From NCBI RefSeq assembly GCF_009821115.1, contig NZ_VYTY01000002.1, positions 62,001-126,000 of the forward strand: DNA of 64,000 bases, given 5' to 3'. The notes below the pieces were generated by a model, which worked only from the letters and a program-made list of their open reading frames with translations, did no database searches and was not told the DNA's origin. This stretch comes from Nitrincola alkalisediminis. Its GTDB lineage: Bacteria > Pseudomonadota > Gammaproteobacteria > Pseudomonadales > Balneatricaceae. The translations under genes and the position numbers were made by a program. Below, piece after piece: positions 34,482-43,841 of this stretch (the first letter of the stretch is position 1; each line of letters starts with the position of its first letter).

Positions 34482-35282
34482 ATGGAACTGAGCGAACTGC
34501 TGTTGATGGTGATTGAGCCTTCCCGAATGCAGCGCAATATTATTGTCGGCCACCTTCGAAAAATGGGGATCGTCGCTATTGAAGAGTTCACTGAAGCAGC
34601 ACCTGCGCTTGAGCGAATGCAAGGCATTACTCCTGATATCGTAATTTCTGCCATGCATTTACCCGATATGACAGGCTCTGAACTTGTCGGACAAATGCGC
34701 ACCAAGCCTGAACTATGCGATGTCACTTTCTTTTTGATCTCATCAGAAACCCTTTATCGCTATTTAGAGCCGATACGTCAAGCAGGCGCAACGGTTATTT
34801 TACCGAAACCTTACGATCCAGAACGTCTGAATGAAGCCTTAAGCAGTGCTGTGAATTATGTGGCAGCACGTCAGAATGACTTTGAAGGCACCAACGAAGA
34901 GTTTGATGATTTATGGATCATGGTGGTTGATGACAGCTCCACCTCTCGCAAATATTTGCACCGCGTACTCACGTCTCTTGGCATTCACAATATTCGTGAG
35001 GCTAAAGATGGTGCTGAAGCCCTGCAAATCTTAAAAAGTCAGCGATTTGATCTCATCATCACAGACTACAACATGCCGAACATCGACGGGCTTGAGTTAG
35101 TGGAGCATATTCGCCACTATTCCGACCAACCCTCTATACCGATTGTTGTTGTCACTTCGGAACAAAACGACGAGCCACTCCATGCTCTAAAAACAGCAGG
35201 TGTATCCGCTATCTGCGAAAAACCTTTATCTTACGTTGCGCTTCGCAAACTTATTCGCCATCTGATCAACGAGATCGAGTAA
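34482..35282 (+). CDS. Double-receiver response-regulator protein
   Basis: A 266-residue protein from the ATG at 34482 (AGAGAAG upstream; the earlier ATG at 34458 is less likely). It holds two CheY-like receiver domains and no output domain. The first (about 1-125) is degenerate: VIEPSRM in place of the acidic pair and VISAMHLPD with Ala where the phospho-Asp should be. The second (about 145-266) is intact: MVVDDSS, phospho-Asp in LIITDYNMPN, Thr in VVTSEQ and Lys in CEKPLS. It could serve in chemotaxis or a phosphorelay; the nearest partner is the convergent chemoreceptor gene. Confidence 0.85.
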   Translation: MELSELLLMVIEPSRMQRNIIVGHLRKMGIVAIEEFTEAAPALERMQGITPDIVISAMHLPDMTGSELVGQMRTKPELCDVTFFLISSETLYRYLEPIRQAGATVILPKPYDPERLNEALSSAVNYVAARQNDFEGTNEEFDDLWIMVVDDSSTSRKYLHRVLTSLGIHNIREAKDGAEALQILKSQRFDLIITDYNMPNIDGLELVEHIRHYSDQPSIPIVVVTSEQNDEPLHALKTAGVSAICEKPLSYVALRKLIRHLINEIE

Positions 35283-35305
35283 TCGATCCAATCAAATTGT
35301 AGGTT

Positions 35306-35342
35306 CCCTGTCGCTTTTAATCGATTATCAAAAGCCACAGGG
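35306..35342. terminator. Hairpin between receiver and chemoreceptor genes
   Basis: CCCTGT-C-GCTTTT pairs with AAAAGC-C-ACAGGG (one C-C mismatch) around an 11-nt loop, between convergent stops. Likely bidirectional terminator. Confidence 0.6.
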
Positions 35343-35351
35343 TTCAGCCCA

Positions 35352-37145
35352 CTATTCAGCCAATAGACATTTAGGATCAAAGCCCATAATCAATGCGCCC
35401 CAATGTTTTCCATCCACATATAAAGGGATAGAAAGATCATTTAAGACCTCACCCGTGTCTCGAATAAAGGTTTGCAGCAAAAAAGGATTTGTATGGGAGC
35501 AACGTCTCTTTTCAGCTCGATTGCCGACAAACATGCGTCGATGTCGACTTTGCAACAAATCAACACTAACATCCCCAGTCAAAGCCTGGCTCACTTTGGT
35601 ATGATGTGCAGGGGCATAGCCATTTTTATCAACGGCGATTGCATAAATAAACTCAGGACGGGCACGAATAAAGCCATCAAACATAGGCTGCATGCATCGC
35701 TCATACGCATCAACATAGGAAGTATCATACTTCTCTGGGCTTTGACCTGGGTTGGTCCGGCGATAATGTGTATCGAAAACATTAGCGCCTTGAGCCTGTA
35801 ATTTAATCAATTCATTCGAGACTTCTTGTGCCCATCCCATTCCCGTTCGGGTCATATCCTCAAAGCCACCCATACCGATTGCAAAGTGAGATAGCAACTC
35901 CTGAGTCTTTTCAGTTGCCAACTCAAGGTCGGCTGAATGGATCAAGGAATGCTCCATGCCTTTTTTCATCGACTGAGCAAGATCCGTAATTAATGCCACA
36001 TTCTGATGTGATTCACGATTGGTGTAGGATAGCTCATCAATCGCACTCGATATGCCCGTTAATTGCGCATTAATCTCTTCAAAGTCAGCAACCAGCTTGT
36101 GAAATTGGAGGCTTGTTGTATCGATGAAGACTTCTGTATTCTGAACATACTCCAAAATAGTGCCCGCACTGCTGCGCGTACTATCAACCAACTGGCTCAT
36201 TTCTGAAATGTTACTATCAATTTGCCCTGTGGCTTCACTCACCTTCTGCGATAGGTTGCGCACCTCATCAGCCACCACAGAGAACCCACGTCCGGCATCA
36301 CCAGCACGAGCGGCTTCAATGGAGGCGTTTAAGGCCAGTAAATTGGTTTGGTCAGAAAAATCCTGCACCATTGATAATATTCGCGTTATGTCGGCAGAGT
36401 TTAAACTGAGCTTATGCACGGTTTCCTGAAACCGCGTAGCCAAATCCCGAATCATCCTGATTTGATCAAGAACCTTACCTAGCTCAGCATTTGATGCACG
36501 AATTTCGGCCATGTTGCTACTGGTCTGATCACTAATCACAACGGCACTTTTGGATATTTCATCAATCGCCTGAGAGGATTGTGAACTAGACTGAAAAACC
36601 TGCTGCGCATTTTGCTCTTGCGTAAATGCAGACTTGCTTGACTCTAAGATCACTTTTTGCACATGCGTTGCGCTCAACGCGACATTCACTGAATGACGAC
36701 GTGTTTGAGCAATCATATGACGTAAACGATCCGTAAACTCATTATAACTGTGTGCCATTTCCGAAATTTCATCATAGGTGTACGCAGGCAAAGTGGCCGA
36801 AATATCACCATCTTTGTCTTTTATCGCTTTTAAAACACGCGTCATTTCACGAATAGGCTTCAAAAACAGATGGCGCATGAAGAAAATCGTAAAGACTCCC
36901 GCACAGATCGCAAAAAAAGCCGTTGCTCCCGCTGTTACAACAAGATCATTCAACCCCTCTAGCAAACTTCCCTTTTGAGCCTCGCTTAAGCCCGAAGCCT
37001 GAATTTTTGCAGACAACCCTGAGGCTAAATACCCACCAACCAACAGCAGAAAAAGGTGTGGTAACAATAAAAAAACGACATTACCTGTTATTTTTTTGGA
37101 TAGAGAATTAAAAAAAGTTCTTTCAATCGTTTTATATAAACTCAT
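35352..37145 (-). CDS. Methyl-accepting chemotaxis protein with C-terminal Cache-like sensor
   Basis: A 597-residue chemoreceptor. Two transmembrane helices (about 22-44 and 70-92) enclose only a short loop, so there is little periplasmic sensing domain. A HAMP (about 93-145) and the signalling hairpin follow, with [20 protein letters not shown] and [10 protein letters not shown]. Unusually, about 160 residues continue past it and form a cytoplasmic Cache-like domain ([20 protein letters not shown], ending [20 protein letters not shown]). This class probably senses an internal or membrane-permeable signal. The CheW/CheA-binding tip is conserved. Confidence 0.88.
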   Translation of the reverse strand: MSLYKTIERTFFNSLSKKITGNVVFLLLPHLFLLLVGGYLASGLSAKIQASGLSEAQKGSLLEGLNDLVVTAGATAFFAICAGVFTIFFMRHLFLKPIREMTRVLKAIKDKDGDISATLPAYTYDEISEMAHSYNEFTDRLRHMIAQTRRHSVNVALSATHVQKVILESSKSAFTQEQNAQQVFQSSSQSSQAIDEISKSAVVISDQTSSNMAEIRASNAELGKVLDQIRMIRDLATRFQETVHKLSLNSADITRILSMVQDFSDQTNLLALNASIEAARAGDAGRGFSVVADEVRNLSQKVSEATGQIDSNISEMSQLVDSTRSSAGTILEYVQNTEVFIDTTSLQFHKLVADFEEINAQLTGISSAIDELSYTNRESHQNVALITDLAQSMKKGMEHSLIHSADLELATEKTQELLSHFAIGMGGFEDMTRTGMGWAQEVSNELIKLQAQGANVFDTHYRRTNPGQSPEKYDTSYVDAYERCMQPMFDGFIRARPEFIYAIAVDKNGYAPAHHTKVSQALTGDVSVDLLQSRHRRMFVGNRAEKRRCSHTNPFLLQTFIRDTGEVLNDLSIPLYVDGKHWGALIMGFDPKCLLAE

Positions 37146-37346
37146 GCACCCTATCTCTTTTTATTAGAATAAATTAATAAAGTCTGTGTTAAATCAACAC
37201 TTCGTGTTTAAAGCAAATTAGAGAGAACAATCTCATGGTACTTCTTCAGTAAACATTAGACCATCTATAACTTTATTGCATATTCTTTTGAATTTCTCTG
37301 CTACTTTAGATCAGAACAATTCAAAAACCTACGCTTTAAACGCTCT

Positions 37347-38045
37347 TTACCATTGTAACCATGAAGACTTATCTCGTAATTCTGCACTCAACTCACGATG
37401 GTTAGGGCAAAAACGAGCAACCCAAGACCAGAATCTAACACTGTGGTTCATTTCCTGTAAATGACATAGCTCATGAATCATGACATAACGCTGAACATCG
37501 GGTCGTGCGTGTATGAGACGCCAGTTTAATGTAATGATCTTATCGGATGAACATTGCCCCCAACGGCGGCGATAACTCTTCACCTCGAGCTTTTTGGGTT
37601 TTAAGCCCGTCTGCGCGGACAACTGCATTAAGGCAAGCTGGAACTGATGGGCAGCTTTTTGTTTAAGCTCAGCTTGTAACATCCGACGAACACGGGCTTG
37701 AGGATTATGATAGAGATGATGCGGCAAAAAAACTTCGATCTCTTTCGGATGCCAAATAAGACTGCTGCTCTCTGAAAAGCGCCAATAGAGTTCATAGGGG
37801 TCACCGTTGATTGGAATGCTGGCTCCCTGACTCATTTCAATACGGTGAGCATCTATCGAAGATTGCTGCTTTGTCAGATGAGCGAGGACCCAAGCTTCCC
37901 TTTCCTTTAACCAAGGCTGCAAATGGGCAATTGAAACCTGCATAGGTGTTCGTACAAGAACCCGCCCTTGTGCAATTTCGATGGCTGAGGTTCGACGCCG
38001 TGGACTTGGACGATGCTCAAATTCAAACGCTAAGGTGTTTTGCAC
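37347..38045 (-). CDS. YgjP-like (DUF45) zinc metallopeptidase
   Basis: A 232-residue protein with the WLM/YgjP pattern: KSYRRRWGQCSSDKIITLNW before the zinc site, then HELCHLQEMNH, which contains HExxH, and a third His further on. The family is SprT/wss1-related and its substrates are largely unknown. It overlaps the transglutaminase gene by 23 bp and ends the four-gene operon begun by moxR. Confidence 0.82.
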   Translation of the reverse strand: MQNTLAFEFEHRPSPRRRTSAIEIAQGRVLVRTPMQVSIAHLQPWLKEREAWVLAHLTKQQSSIDAHRIEMSQGASIPINGDPYELYWRFSESSSLIWHPKEIEVFLPHHLYHNPQARVRRMLQAELKQKAAHQFQLALMQLSAQTGLKPKKLEVKSYRRRWGQCSSDKIITLNWRLIHARPDVQRYVMIHELCHLQEMNHSVRFWSWVARFCPNHRELSAELRDKSSWLQW

Positions 38046-40005
38046 GTCGGTAGCATTCCTTTATGGCTTTATTAAAGGCCTGATAGTGAACGGGTGATGT
38101 ATCCTCAGCATAGCGAATTAAGTCGTCAACATCAGCCAGGTTCTGCAAACTAACGGCCAATTCTGGATAGGCAGGTAAAAGTCGTAACGCAAATTGACGT
38201 ATGGTTTCTTCCGGATTCCGCTCCACCCCCTTACGACTCAAATAACGCAGTAATCGCTGTAAAGAACGCAGATATGGATCATCCGAACGTATTGGACGCG
38301 CACGAAGAAGTATCCAACTTAGCACACTCATGACAAAGACAAAGGGCACAAGCAACGCCAAGGCTATTTTTTGATAGCTCAACTCACCCAACCACTGGCT
38401 GAGAAAATTCGACTGTTGCTGGTGATAATTCAAGACCCAGCGTTGCCAACTAAAGTTAAGCGCGTCATATTGTAACTGTAATTGCCGCAACCAACGACCA
38501 CTCACCCAGGTATTTAAGGGGCGATCGGCTAGAAAACCTGCTTGACCCGAGAACACCTCATCCGCACTTTGCAAAATCCGCTCGGGTGCCACCGCTTCTG
38601 TTGGATCAAGTCTGACCCAGCCCTGCCCCTCTAACCATACCTCAATCCAAGCATGGGCATCATACTGCCTAACAATTAAATAATTTTGCAAGGGATTCCA
38701 TTCTCCTCCGTGATAACCTGTCACGACACGAGCCGGAATACCAACATGACGCAGTAAAAAAGCGGTTGCTCCGGCAAAATGCTCGCAAAAGCCTTGCCGT
38801 GTACTTAATAAGAAATCATCAATCGCTTGCGCACCCACAGCGGCTGGCTCAAGGGTATAGATAAAGTCACGATTAAACTCCATCAGCACTCGCTGGATAA
38901 ACGCTTCGGGTTGGTAGTCAACATCTTGCCACCACTGATAAGCTAAGGCTTGAGCTCTCGGATTCGAATCCTTGGGAAGGCTTAAATAACGCGCACGGTC
39001 CGCATCGGACAACTCAGGCTGTAAATGATAGGCGCGTGCCGACATCAATCGATACTGTCTGCGTTGATGAATATCAGACGCTGCCACGAGGGTTCGCGCA
39101 CGTGTCATACGCACATCATCACTAGTGACAGGCACGTCTAAAGCAAACATCCAAGGACGACCACTTGGCTCCTGTATCACGGTGTAGTGCACAAATTGCG
39201 CTCTTTGTAGCAGGACTTCAGGTGACCGCTCATAGGATGCAGATTGACGCCAAGCTCGCCCATCAAAGTCCCCCAACACTAATGCCCGCCAATAGCGCTG
39301 GGAAGAAGGTGGCGGCATCCCTTGATCGAAAATAACTCGAAATGCAAGCTCACCAGAACGTGTCAGACGACTCACATCGCCTGGGGACATCGTATCGGTC
39401 AGCCCTGTTTTTGCGACGGGTGTATCCGTTTGCACAGACCAAAGCGGCCCTATTCGAGGAAATACAACAAATAACACCAACATAAGGGGCAACGCAGGAA
39501 TCAGCATAAAACTGGCAACCTTAAGTGGCTTTAACAATGTAACATCAGCCCCCATCCACACACTGTTAAGTGCCGCAATTAAAAACGCCGTACTCAGCAA
39601 CAAATATGGCGCCATATACAAACTTTGTTCTAAAAGAAAACCGCTGCCTGTCAGAAACAAGCCCACGTAAATCAAAACCAACGCATCACGCCGGCGATAC
39701 ACCTCAAACAACTTAAGCGCCATTCCGGCAATTAAAAGGGCAACCATTGCCTCTAAGCTTGCCGACACACCAAAACTAAATCCTAGCCCGGCAGCGGCAA
39801 TGAGGACTAGACCTAAACGAACCGACCAATGAGGGAATCCTATGCGCCCAGTGTGGATTAACCAACGCGCGCTCAAACCAAACGCACTCAGCAACATCAA
39901 CCAGATCGGAATCCAAGAAAGATGTGGTAGCAAAAGCCAACTAAAGGCTAGCATTTGCCACACAACGGCACTACGGCTTAATTTTTCAGGCAGTATTTTT
40001 TGCAT
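38023..40005 (-). CDS. TgpA-like membrane transglutaminase (DUF3488-TGase-DUF4129)
   Basis: A 660-residue protein. The N-terminus has five or six transmembrane helices (about 15-190). A periplasmic papain-like transglutaminase core follows, with Cys in QGFCEHFAGATAFLLRH, His in YDAHAWIEVW and Asp in VRLDPTEAV. Another helix (about 550-570) and a cytoplasmic DUF4129-like tail complete it. It matches P. aeruginosa TgpA, an essential periplasmic protein. Physiological substrates are unknown. It overlaps DUF58 and YgjP genes by 20 and 23 bp. Confidence 0.9.
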   Translation of the reverse strand: MQKILPEKLSRSAVVWQMLAFSWLLLPHLSWIPIWLMLLSAFGLSARWLIHTGRIGFPHWSVRLGLVLIAAAGLGFSFGVSASLEAMVALLIAGMALKLFEVYRRRDALVLIYVGLFLTGSGFLLEQSLYMAPYLLLSTAFLIAALNSVWMGADVTLLKPLKVASFMLIPALPLMLVLFVVFPRIGPLWSVQTDTPVAKTGLTDTMSPGDVSRLTRSGELAFRVIFDQGMPPPSSQRYWRALVLGDFDGRAWRQSASYERSPEVLLQRAQFVHYTVIQEPSGRPWMFALDVPVTSDDVRMTRARTLVAASDIHQRRQYRLMSARAYHLQPELSDADRARYLSLPKDSNPRAQALAYQWWQDVDYQPEAFIQRVLMEFNRDFIYTLEPAAVGAQAIDDFLLSTRQGFCEHFAGATAFLLRHVGIPARVVTGYHGGEWNPLQNYLIVRQYDAHAWIEVWLEGQGWVRLDPTEAVAPERILQSADEVFSGQAGFLADRPLNTWVSGRWLRQLQLQYDALNFSWQRWVLNYHQQQSNFLSQWLGELSYQKIALALLVPFVFVMSVLSWILLRARPIRSDDPYLRSLQRLLRYLSRKGVERNPEETIRQFALRLLPAYPELAVSLQNLADVDDLIRYAEDTSPVHYQAFNKAIKECYRRAKHLSV

Positions 40006-40897
40006 TACTGGACTCCTTGCCGAATAAAGCCAGTGTGGTCAAAACAGCACGCAAATGCTCAGGTCCCATTGCCGGTGCCAAGGTTTGTCCGGGCAAACGT
40101 AGCCCAAATGCACGTTGTTGAGACGTTAAATATCGAGCGTGGTAACACAAGCTTGATAGCTTAGCCTCAACACCCGGCTCTATACACGCCTGCCAATCAA
40201 GCCAGAGTTCTGCATCTTGTTCAGCCACATACCGCTTAACATGCAACCCCTGCCCACGTGCAAAGACTTTCCATGCAATATGCTGCTGTGACATCCCAGC
40301 TTGATAATCAGTCAATCCCTGAAAATCATCACTGCCATCTTGATTCGATGTGCGACCACGCCCTTGATACCCTTGCTCCATCCCAGTGGATATGGAGTAA
40401 TTTACCGGCTGCGGATAAACCAAACACTTCCCATTTAAAGCATGAAATGTCCAGACTTTGAACAAACCCAAAGGTACTCGAGACTCAATTTTCAAAAGCC
40501 CCGGTGTCAACCAACCTCGCTCAAGCGCATGAAATGGAACCGCTATTTTATCTCGACAACGCGCATGTATATCGAAGGTAATAGACGGTTGATTTGGCAA
40601 AGACGCCGTCAGTTGGTAGTGGTCTCGTCCACGCTGACTGCTTACCCAAAGATTAAATAACGCCATATCTTGGGCATAACAGGCCTCAGCAGCCGCAAAC
40701 TCAGTTTTAACCCCTGCAAGATTACTGTGCGTCATGTGCATCGCTACAATAAAAACTCCGGTTAACAAAAAGGTTAACGCATAGGCTAAGTTATTCTCAA
40801 AGTTTACCGACAACAACAATAACAAGAGCAAGACAAAGCAATAGCCCATGCCGGCTCGCGTCGGCAAGATATAGAGTTTATTGGGACGAAAGAACAT
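39986..40897 (-). CDS. DUF58-domain protein
   Basis: A 303-residue protein with two N-terminal transmembrane helices (about 14-55), then the DUF58 region with GRTSNQDGSDDFQGLTDYQ and the AWKVFARGQGLHVKRY motif. DUF58 (vWA-like) proteins pair with MoxR ATPases and transglutaminases in this exact order across many bacteria. It probably adapts MoxR activity to the membrane transglutaminase. It overlaps both neighbours by 20 bp. Confidence 0.88.
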   Translation of the reverse strand: MFFRPNKLYILPTRAGMGYCFVLLLLLLLSVNFENNLAYALTFLLTGVFIVAMHMTHSNLAGVKTEFAAAEACYAQDMALFNLWVSSQRGRDHYQLTASLPNQPSITFDIHARCRDKIAVPFHALERGWLTPGLLKIESRVPLGLFKVWTFHALNGKCLVYPQPVNYSISTGMEQGYQGRGRTSNQDGSDDFQGLTDYQAGMSQQHIAWKVFARGQGLHVKRYVAEQDAELWLDWQACIEPGVEAKLSSLCYHARYLTSQQRAFGLRLPGQTLAPAMGPEHLRAVLTTLALFGKESSNAKNTA

Positions 40898-41813
40898 CGA
40901 CCTGCCTCAAGAGTTGCTCGACCAAAAATTCGGCAGACTGCCCTGAGACATCATCAGATCGACGAACCCTGTGACCAATCACGGCAGGTAAGACGGCCTG
41001 AATATCTTCAGGCACAACATGATGACGCTTATGCAACCAAGCCCAGCTTTTAGCACATCTAAGCACGGCCAACGCCCCCCTTGGCGATACACCCTGCGAG
41101 AAGTCATCGCTGTCTCTCGTAAACTGCACCAAACGCTGGAGATAATGAATCAGATCAACAGAAACATGCACCCCTTGGCTATCAGACCGGGCTTGCAATA
41201 ACTCGTCTGGCGTTAGCACACTCATGATATTCCCGCCCTGACGCTCCCCTCCTCTCATCAACAACTGCCGCTCTGAAGCCGGGTCAGGATATCCCAGCGC
41301 AATCCGCATCAAAAACCTGTCCAATTGAGATTCAGGCAAAGGGAAGGTTCCAAATTGTGTCAAAGGATTCTGAGTGGCGATCACAAAAAAAGGCTCAGGC
41401 AAGGCGTGCGTCGTGCCCTCCAAGGTTACCTGCCCCTCCTCCATTGCCTCTAACAACGCACTTTGCGTTTTAGGGGTTGTACGATTAATTTCATCCGCCA
41501 ACAGCAATTGACAAAATATGGGGCCAGGATGGAATACAAACCGACCTGTCGAAGATTCAAAAATTGAGATACCCAACAGATCAGCAGGAAGCATATCACT
41601 GGTAAATTGAACTCGCGTATCTTGCAAACCAAAAACACGCGCCAATGCATGAGCCAAAGTCGTTTTGCCCATCCCTGGCAAATCCTCAATCAGCAAATGA
41701 CCTCCCGCCAAAAGACACGTCACCGCTAAACGAATCTGATGCGACTTTCCTAACAACACCTCATCTAAACACGAAACACAGGTTAATACTTTATCCGTTA
41801 GCATCGCTGCCAT
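40878..41813 (-). CDS. MoxR-family AAA+ ATPase
   Basis: A 311-residue ATPase: Walker A in DLPGMGKTTLAHALA, Walker B LLADEINRTTPK, sensor 1 FVIATQNPL and a C-terminal lid with SPRGALAVLRCAK. MoxR proteins act as chaperone-like ATPases for metal insertion or complex assembly. It heads the operon MoxR-DUF58-TgpA-YgjP, with AAGGAG upstream of the ATG. Confidence 0.92.
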   Translation of the reverse strand: MAAMLTDKVLTCVSCLDEVLLGKSHQIRLAVTCLLAGGHLLIEDLPGMGKTTLAHALARVFGLQDTRVQFTSDMLPADLLGISIFESSTGRFVFHPGPIFCQLLLADEINRTTPKTQSALLEAMEEGQVTLEGTTHALPEPFFVIATQNPLTQFGTFPLPESQLDRFLMRIALGYPDPASERQLLMRGGERQGGNIMSVLTPDELLQARSDSQGVHVSVDLIHYLQRLVQFTRDSDDFSQGVSPRGALAVLRCAKSWAWLHKRHHVVPEDIQAVLPAVIGHRVRRSDDVSGQSAEFLVEQLLRQVDVLSSQ

Positions 41814-41868
41814 TATCTTCTCCTTTATGTATAGCCGTTAACACTTCCAATAGGTTTTATAAGTGCTA

Positions 41869-42855
41869 TTAGGCATGTTCATCCATTATTTTTTCTGCTA
41901 ACGAAGAGCCACTGCGCCAAGCACCCTCAAGCCCCCCTCTTACCAACCAGTCACCACATGCGCCAATGCCTGACTCCGCATCCCACAAAGAAAGATGCTC
42001 ATCATTTACACACGCCTCACTGTAGAGCCATCTGTGCACTCGCACCGCAGTGGGTTGTAAAGTTTGACTTAACCATTCTTGGAAGCCAGCAAGCAACACC
42101 TGCCCCACCGTTTCAGGAGATAGATTAACATAGTCAGAGCTCCATGCATCATTTGCTTGCAGTACCCAAACCTCGCCATCTCGCTGGGGTTTACTACTGT
42201 CACGAATAATGCGTGCGAATATCTTATGCTCCCCCTCAACAACATCAATATTAGCCAGTTTTTCTGGCCGTTTATCCAGTGAGACCAGCAACACCCAACA
42301 GGGTTTTTGCACAACAGCTTCAGCTTTTTGACGATAACGCTGCACGGCATCCAACAAGGGCGCCGCCTGTGGTGCAGGGGTAGCAATCACCACCTTATCA
42401 AAATGACCCAGTGCCACCGCACGTTCGTCGCGCAGCAAAACACCGTCACGATCCGGCCATGCCACAGCCACTCGAACAGATGGGTGAAAGTTAATGTTTT
42501 GAAGCAGATGTCGTGTGATCATACTTGAGCGCGGTACTGGCACCCATACCTGACGATCCACAAACACTTTATTCAAGGAAAAATCAGATGCATTGGGTCG
42601 CCACAGGCTTAGATGCGGTCCCTGCATCATCAACCACTGACGAAAATCATGGCTCACAGGCTCAATCCAAGGCGCCCCGAGATCAACACTTAACTCCCCT
42701 AACCTGACCGACGCGAGCCGCCCACCCGTCCCTCGGCTCTTCTCAAAAACGGTTACATCATATCCCTTGCCCATCAACAAGGATGCGCATCTAAGACCTG
42801 CAACCCCTGCACCCACAACCGCAACTGTGTGTTTTTTATTTATATGCCCATCCAT
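41869..42855 (-). CDS. Renalase-like FAD-dependent oxidoreductase
   Basis: A 328-residue flavoprotein. The N-terminal dinucleotide fold is clear (VAVVGAGVAGLRCASLL, then VFEKSRGTGGRLA), and the C-terminus has the second FAD motif (GIGACGDWLVRGGLEGAWRSG). Length and motifs match the bacterial renalase-like amine-oxidase group, which oxidises aberrant NAD(P)H isomers. This is inferred from family resemblance only. GAGGAC precedes the start. It is 55 bp upstream of moxR on the same strand and could be cotranscribed. Confidence 0.8.
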   Translation of the reverse strand: MDGHINKKHTVAVVGAGVAGLRCASLLMGKGYDVTVFEKSRGTGGRLASVRLGELSVDLGAPWIEPVSHDFRQWLMMQGPHLSLWRPNASDFSLNKVFVDRQVWVPVPRSSMITRHLLQNINFHPSVRVAVAWPDRDGVLLRDERAVALGHFDKVVIATPAPQAAPLLDAVQRYRQKAEAVVQKPCWVLLVSLDKRPEKLANIDVVEGEHKIFARIIRDSSKPQRDGEVWVLQANDAWSSDYVNLSPETVGQVLLAGFQEWLSQTLQPTAVRVHRWLYSEACVNDEHLSLWDAESGIGACGDWLVRGGLEGAWRSGSSLAEKIMDEHA

Positions 42856-43058
42856 TCTTGATGTCCTCTAACCTCTAAGCTATAGCCACGAATACATTTG
42901 AGAGGTAAAAAATAACGTAAAAACATATTCATAGTTACGTAACGCCGAATAAATCAGATTAAAAGCTTCCGCCTAGATTATCAACCACTTCAGCGATAAG
43001 GTTGCACTGAGATTAAAGGATGGTTAGCATAATACTCCAATTAAATCGGAGAGATCCT

Positions 43059-43520
43059 ATGCAGATAGCAAATAATACCGTTGTATCCATTCACTACACT
43101 CTAACGAATACGGATGGAAATGTGATGGATAGTTCAGTGGGACAAGAACCTCTGGCCTATCTGCATGGTGCCAGCAATATTATCCCAGGGCTTGAAAATG
43201 CGCTGTTGGGTAAATCAGTGGGCGACTCACTTGAAGTCACAGTTGATCCAACCTTAGGGTACGGCGATATTCGTGAAGAAATGATCCAGGACGTTGATCG
43301 CAGCAACTTTGCAGGCATCGATGAAATTGAAGTTGGTATGCAGTTTATGGCCCAAACGCCTTGGGGCGAACAGCCTGTGACAGTCATCGCAATTGAAGAT
43401 GACACCATTACCCTTGATGGTAATCATCCATTAGCTGGGCAAACGCTCATTTTTAATGTCGAAGTTGTCACAATCCGTGAAGCCACGGCTGAGGAATTGG
43501 CTGCTGGAAGCGTTCAGTAA
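43059..43520 (+). CDS. slyD: FKBP-type peptidyl-prolyl isomerase SlyD
   Basis: A 153-residue protein from the ATG at 43059 (GGAGAG upstream); the earlier ATG at 43020 is not supported. FKBP halves (VSIHYTLTN, EPLAYLHGASNIIPGLENAL) enclose the insert-in-flap chaperone domain (GMQFMAQTPWGEQPVTVIAI, DGNHPLAGQTLIFNVEV). It ends IREATAEELAAG without the His/Cys-rich metal-binding tail of enteric SlyD, so a nickel role is unlikely. It should act as a folding helper. SlpA/FkpB is less likely because of the GNHPLAGQ signature. Confidence 0.88.
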   Translation: MQIANNTVVSIHYTLTNTDGNVMDSSVGQEPLAYLHGASNIIPGLENALLGKSVGDSLEVTVDPTLGYGDIREEMIQDVDRSNFAGIDEIEVGMQFMAQTPWGEQPVTVIAIEDDTITLDGNHPLAGQTLIFNVEVVTIREATAEELAAGSVQ

Positions 43521-43543
43521 GCGCTTAACCTTCATGCATGATA

Positions 43544-43580
43544 CAATTTAAGAGGGTTTCGTCGTGACCCTCTTAAATTG
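43544..43580. terminator. 14-bp hairpin after slyD
   Basis: CAATTTAAGAGGGT and its exact complement surround a 9-nt loop 23 bp after the slyD stop. The outer stem is A+T-rich and ends in TTAAATTG, so it can act as a Rho-independent terminator. Confidence 0.7.
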
Positions 43581-43728
43581 AACGCACTTCCCTCCATCGA
43601 CCACCATACCTTGTAATGCCCGTCTCTAGCACCCATTCGCACGCACACCCTAGACTTTTGCCACTGACCATGTGGTTAAACACCCAAACACGGTGATTAG
43701 ACATCCAAGCTTCACGTGATCAAGAAAA

Positions 43729-43770
43729 GACAAAAGACAAAAGACAAAAGACAAAAGACAAAAGACAAAA
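43729..43770. repeat. Heptanucleotide tandem repeat (GACAAAA)6
   Basis: Six perfect copies of GACAAAA, followed by a partial GACA, lie in the 321-bp gap between the convergent slyD and porin genes. It is outside any coding frame and downstream of both genes. The unit is not a multiple of three, and copy number probably varies between strains. Confidence 0.9.
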
Positions 43771-43790
43771 GACACCAAGAGCATCAACGC

Positions 43791-43816
43791 AAAAAGGCTC
43801 CCAAGGGAGCCTTTTT
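43791..43816 (-). terminator. Rho-independent terminator of the porin gene
   Basis: AAAAAGGCTCCC and its exact complement GGGAGCCTTTTT form a 12-bp arm pair with a very short loop, giving T-runs on both strands. It lies 26 bp past the porin stop. Confidence 0.85.
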
Positions 43817-43841
43817 AGAGATCAACTAATATCAAGCGATA

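Noticed and set aside
43729-43770. Short repeats considered as a CRISPR array
   Set aside because: Units are contiguous 7-mers with no spacers; a simple tandem repeat.
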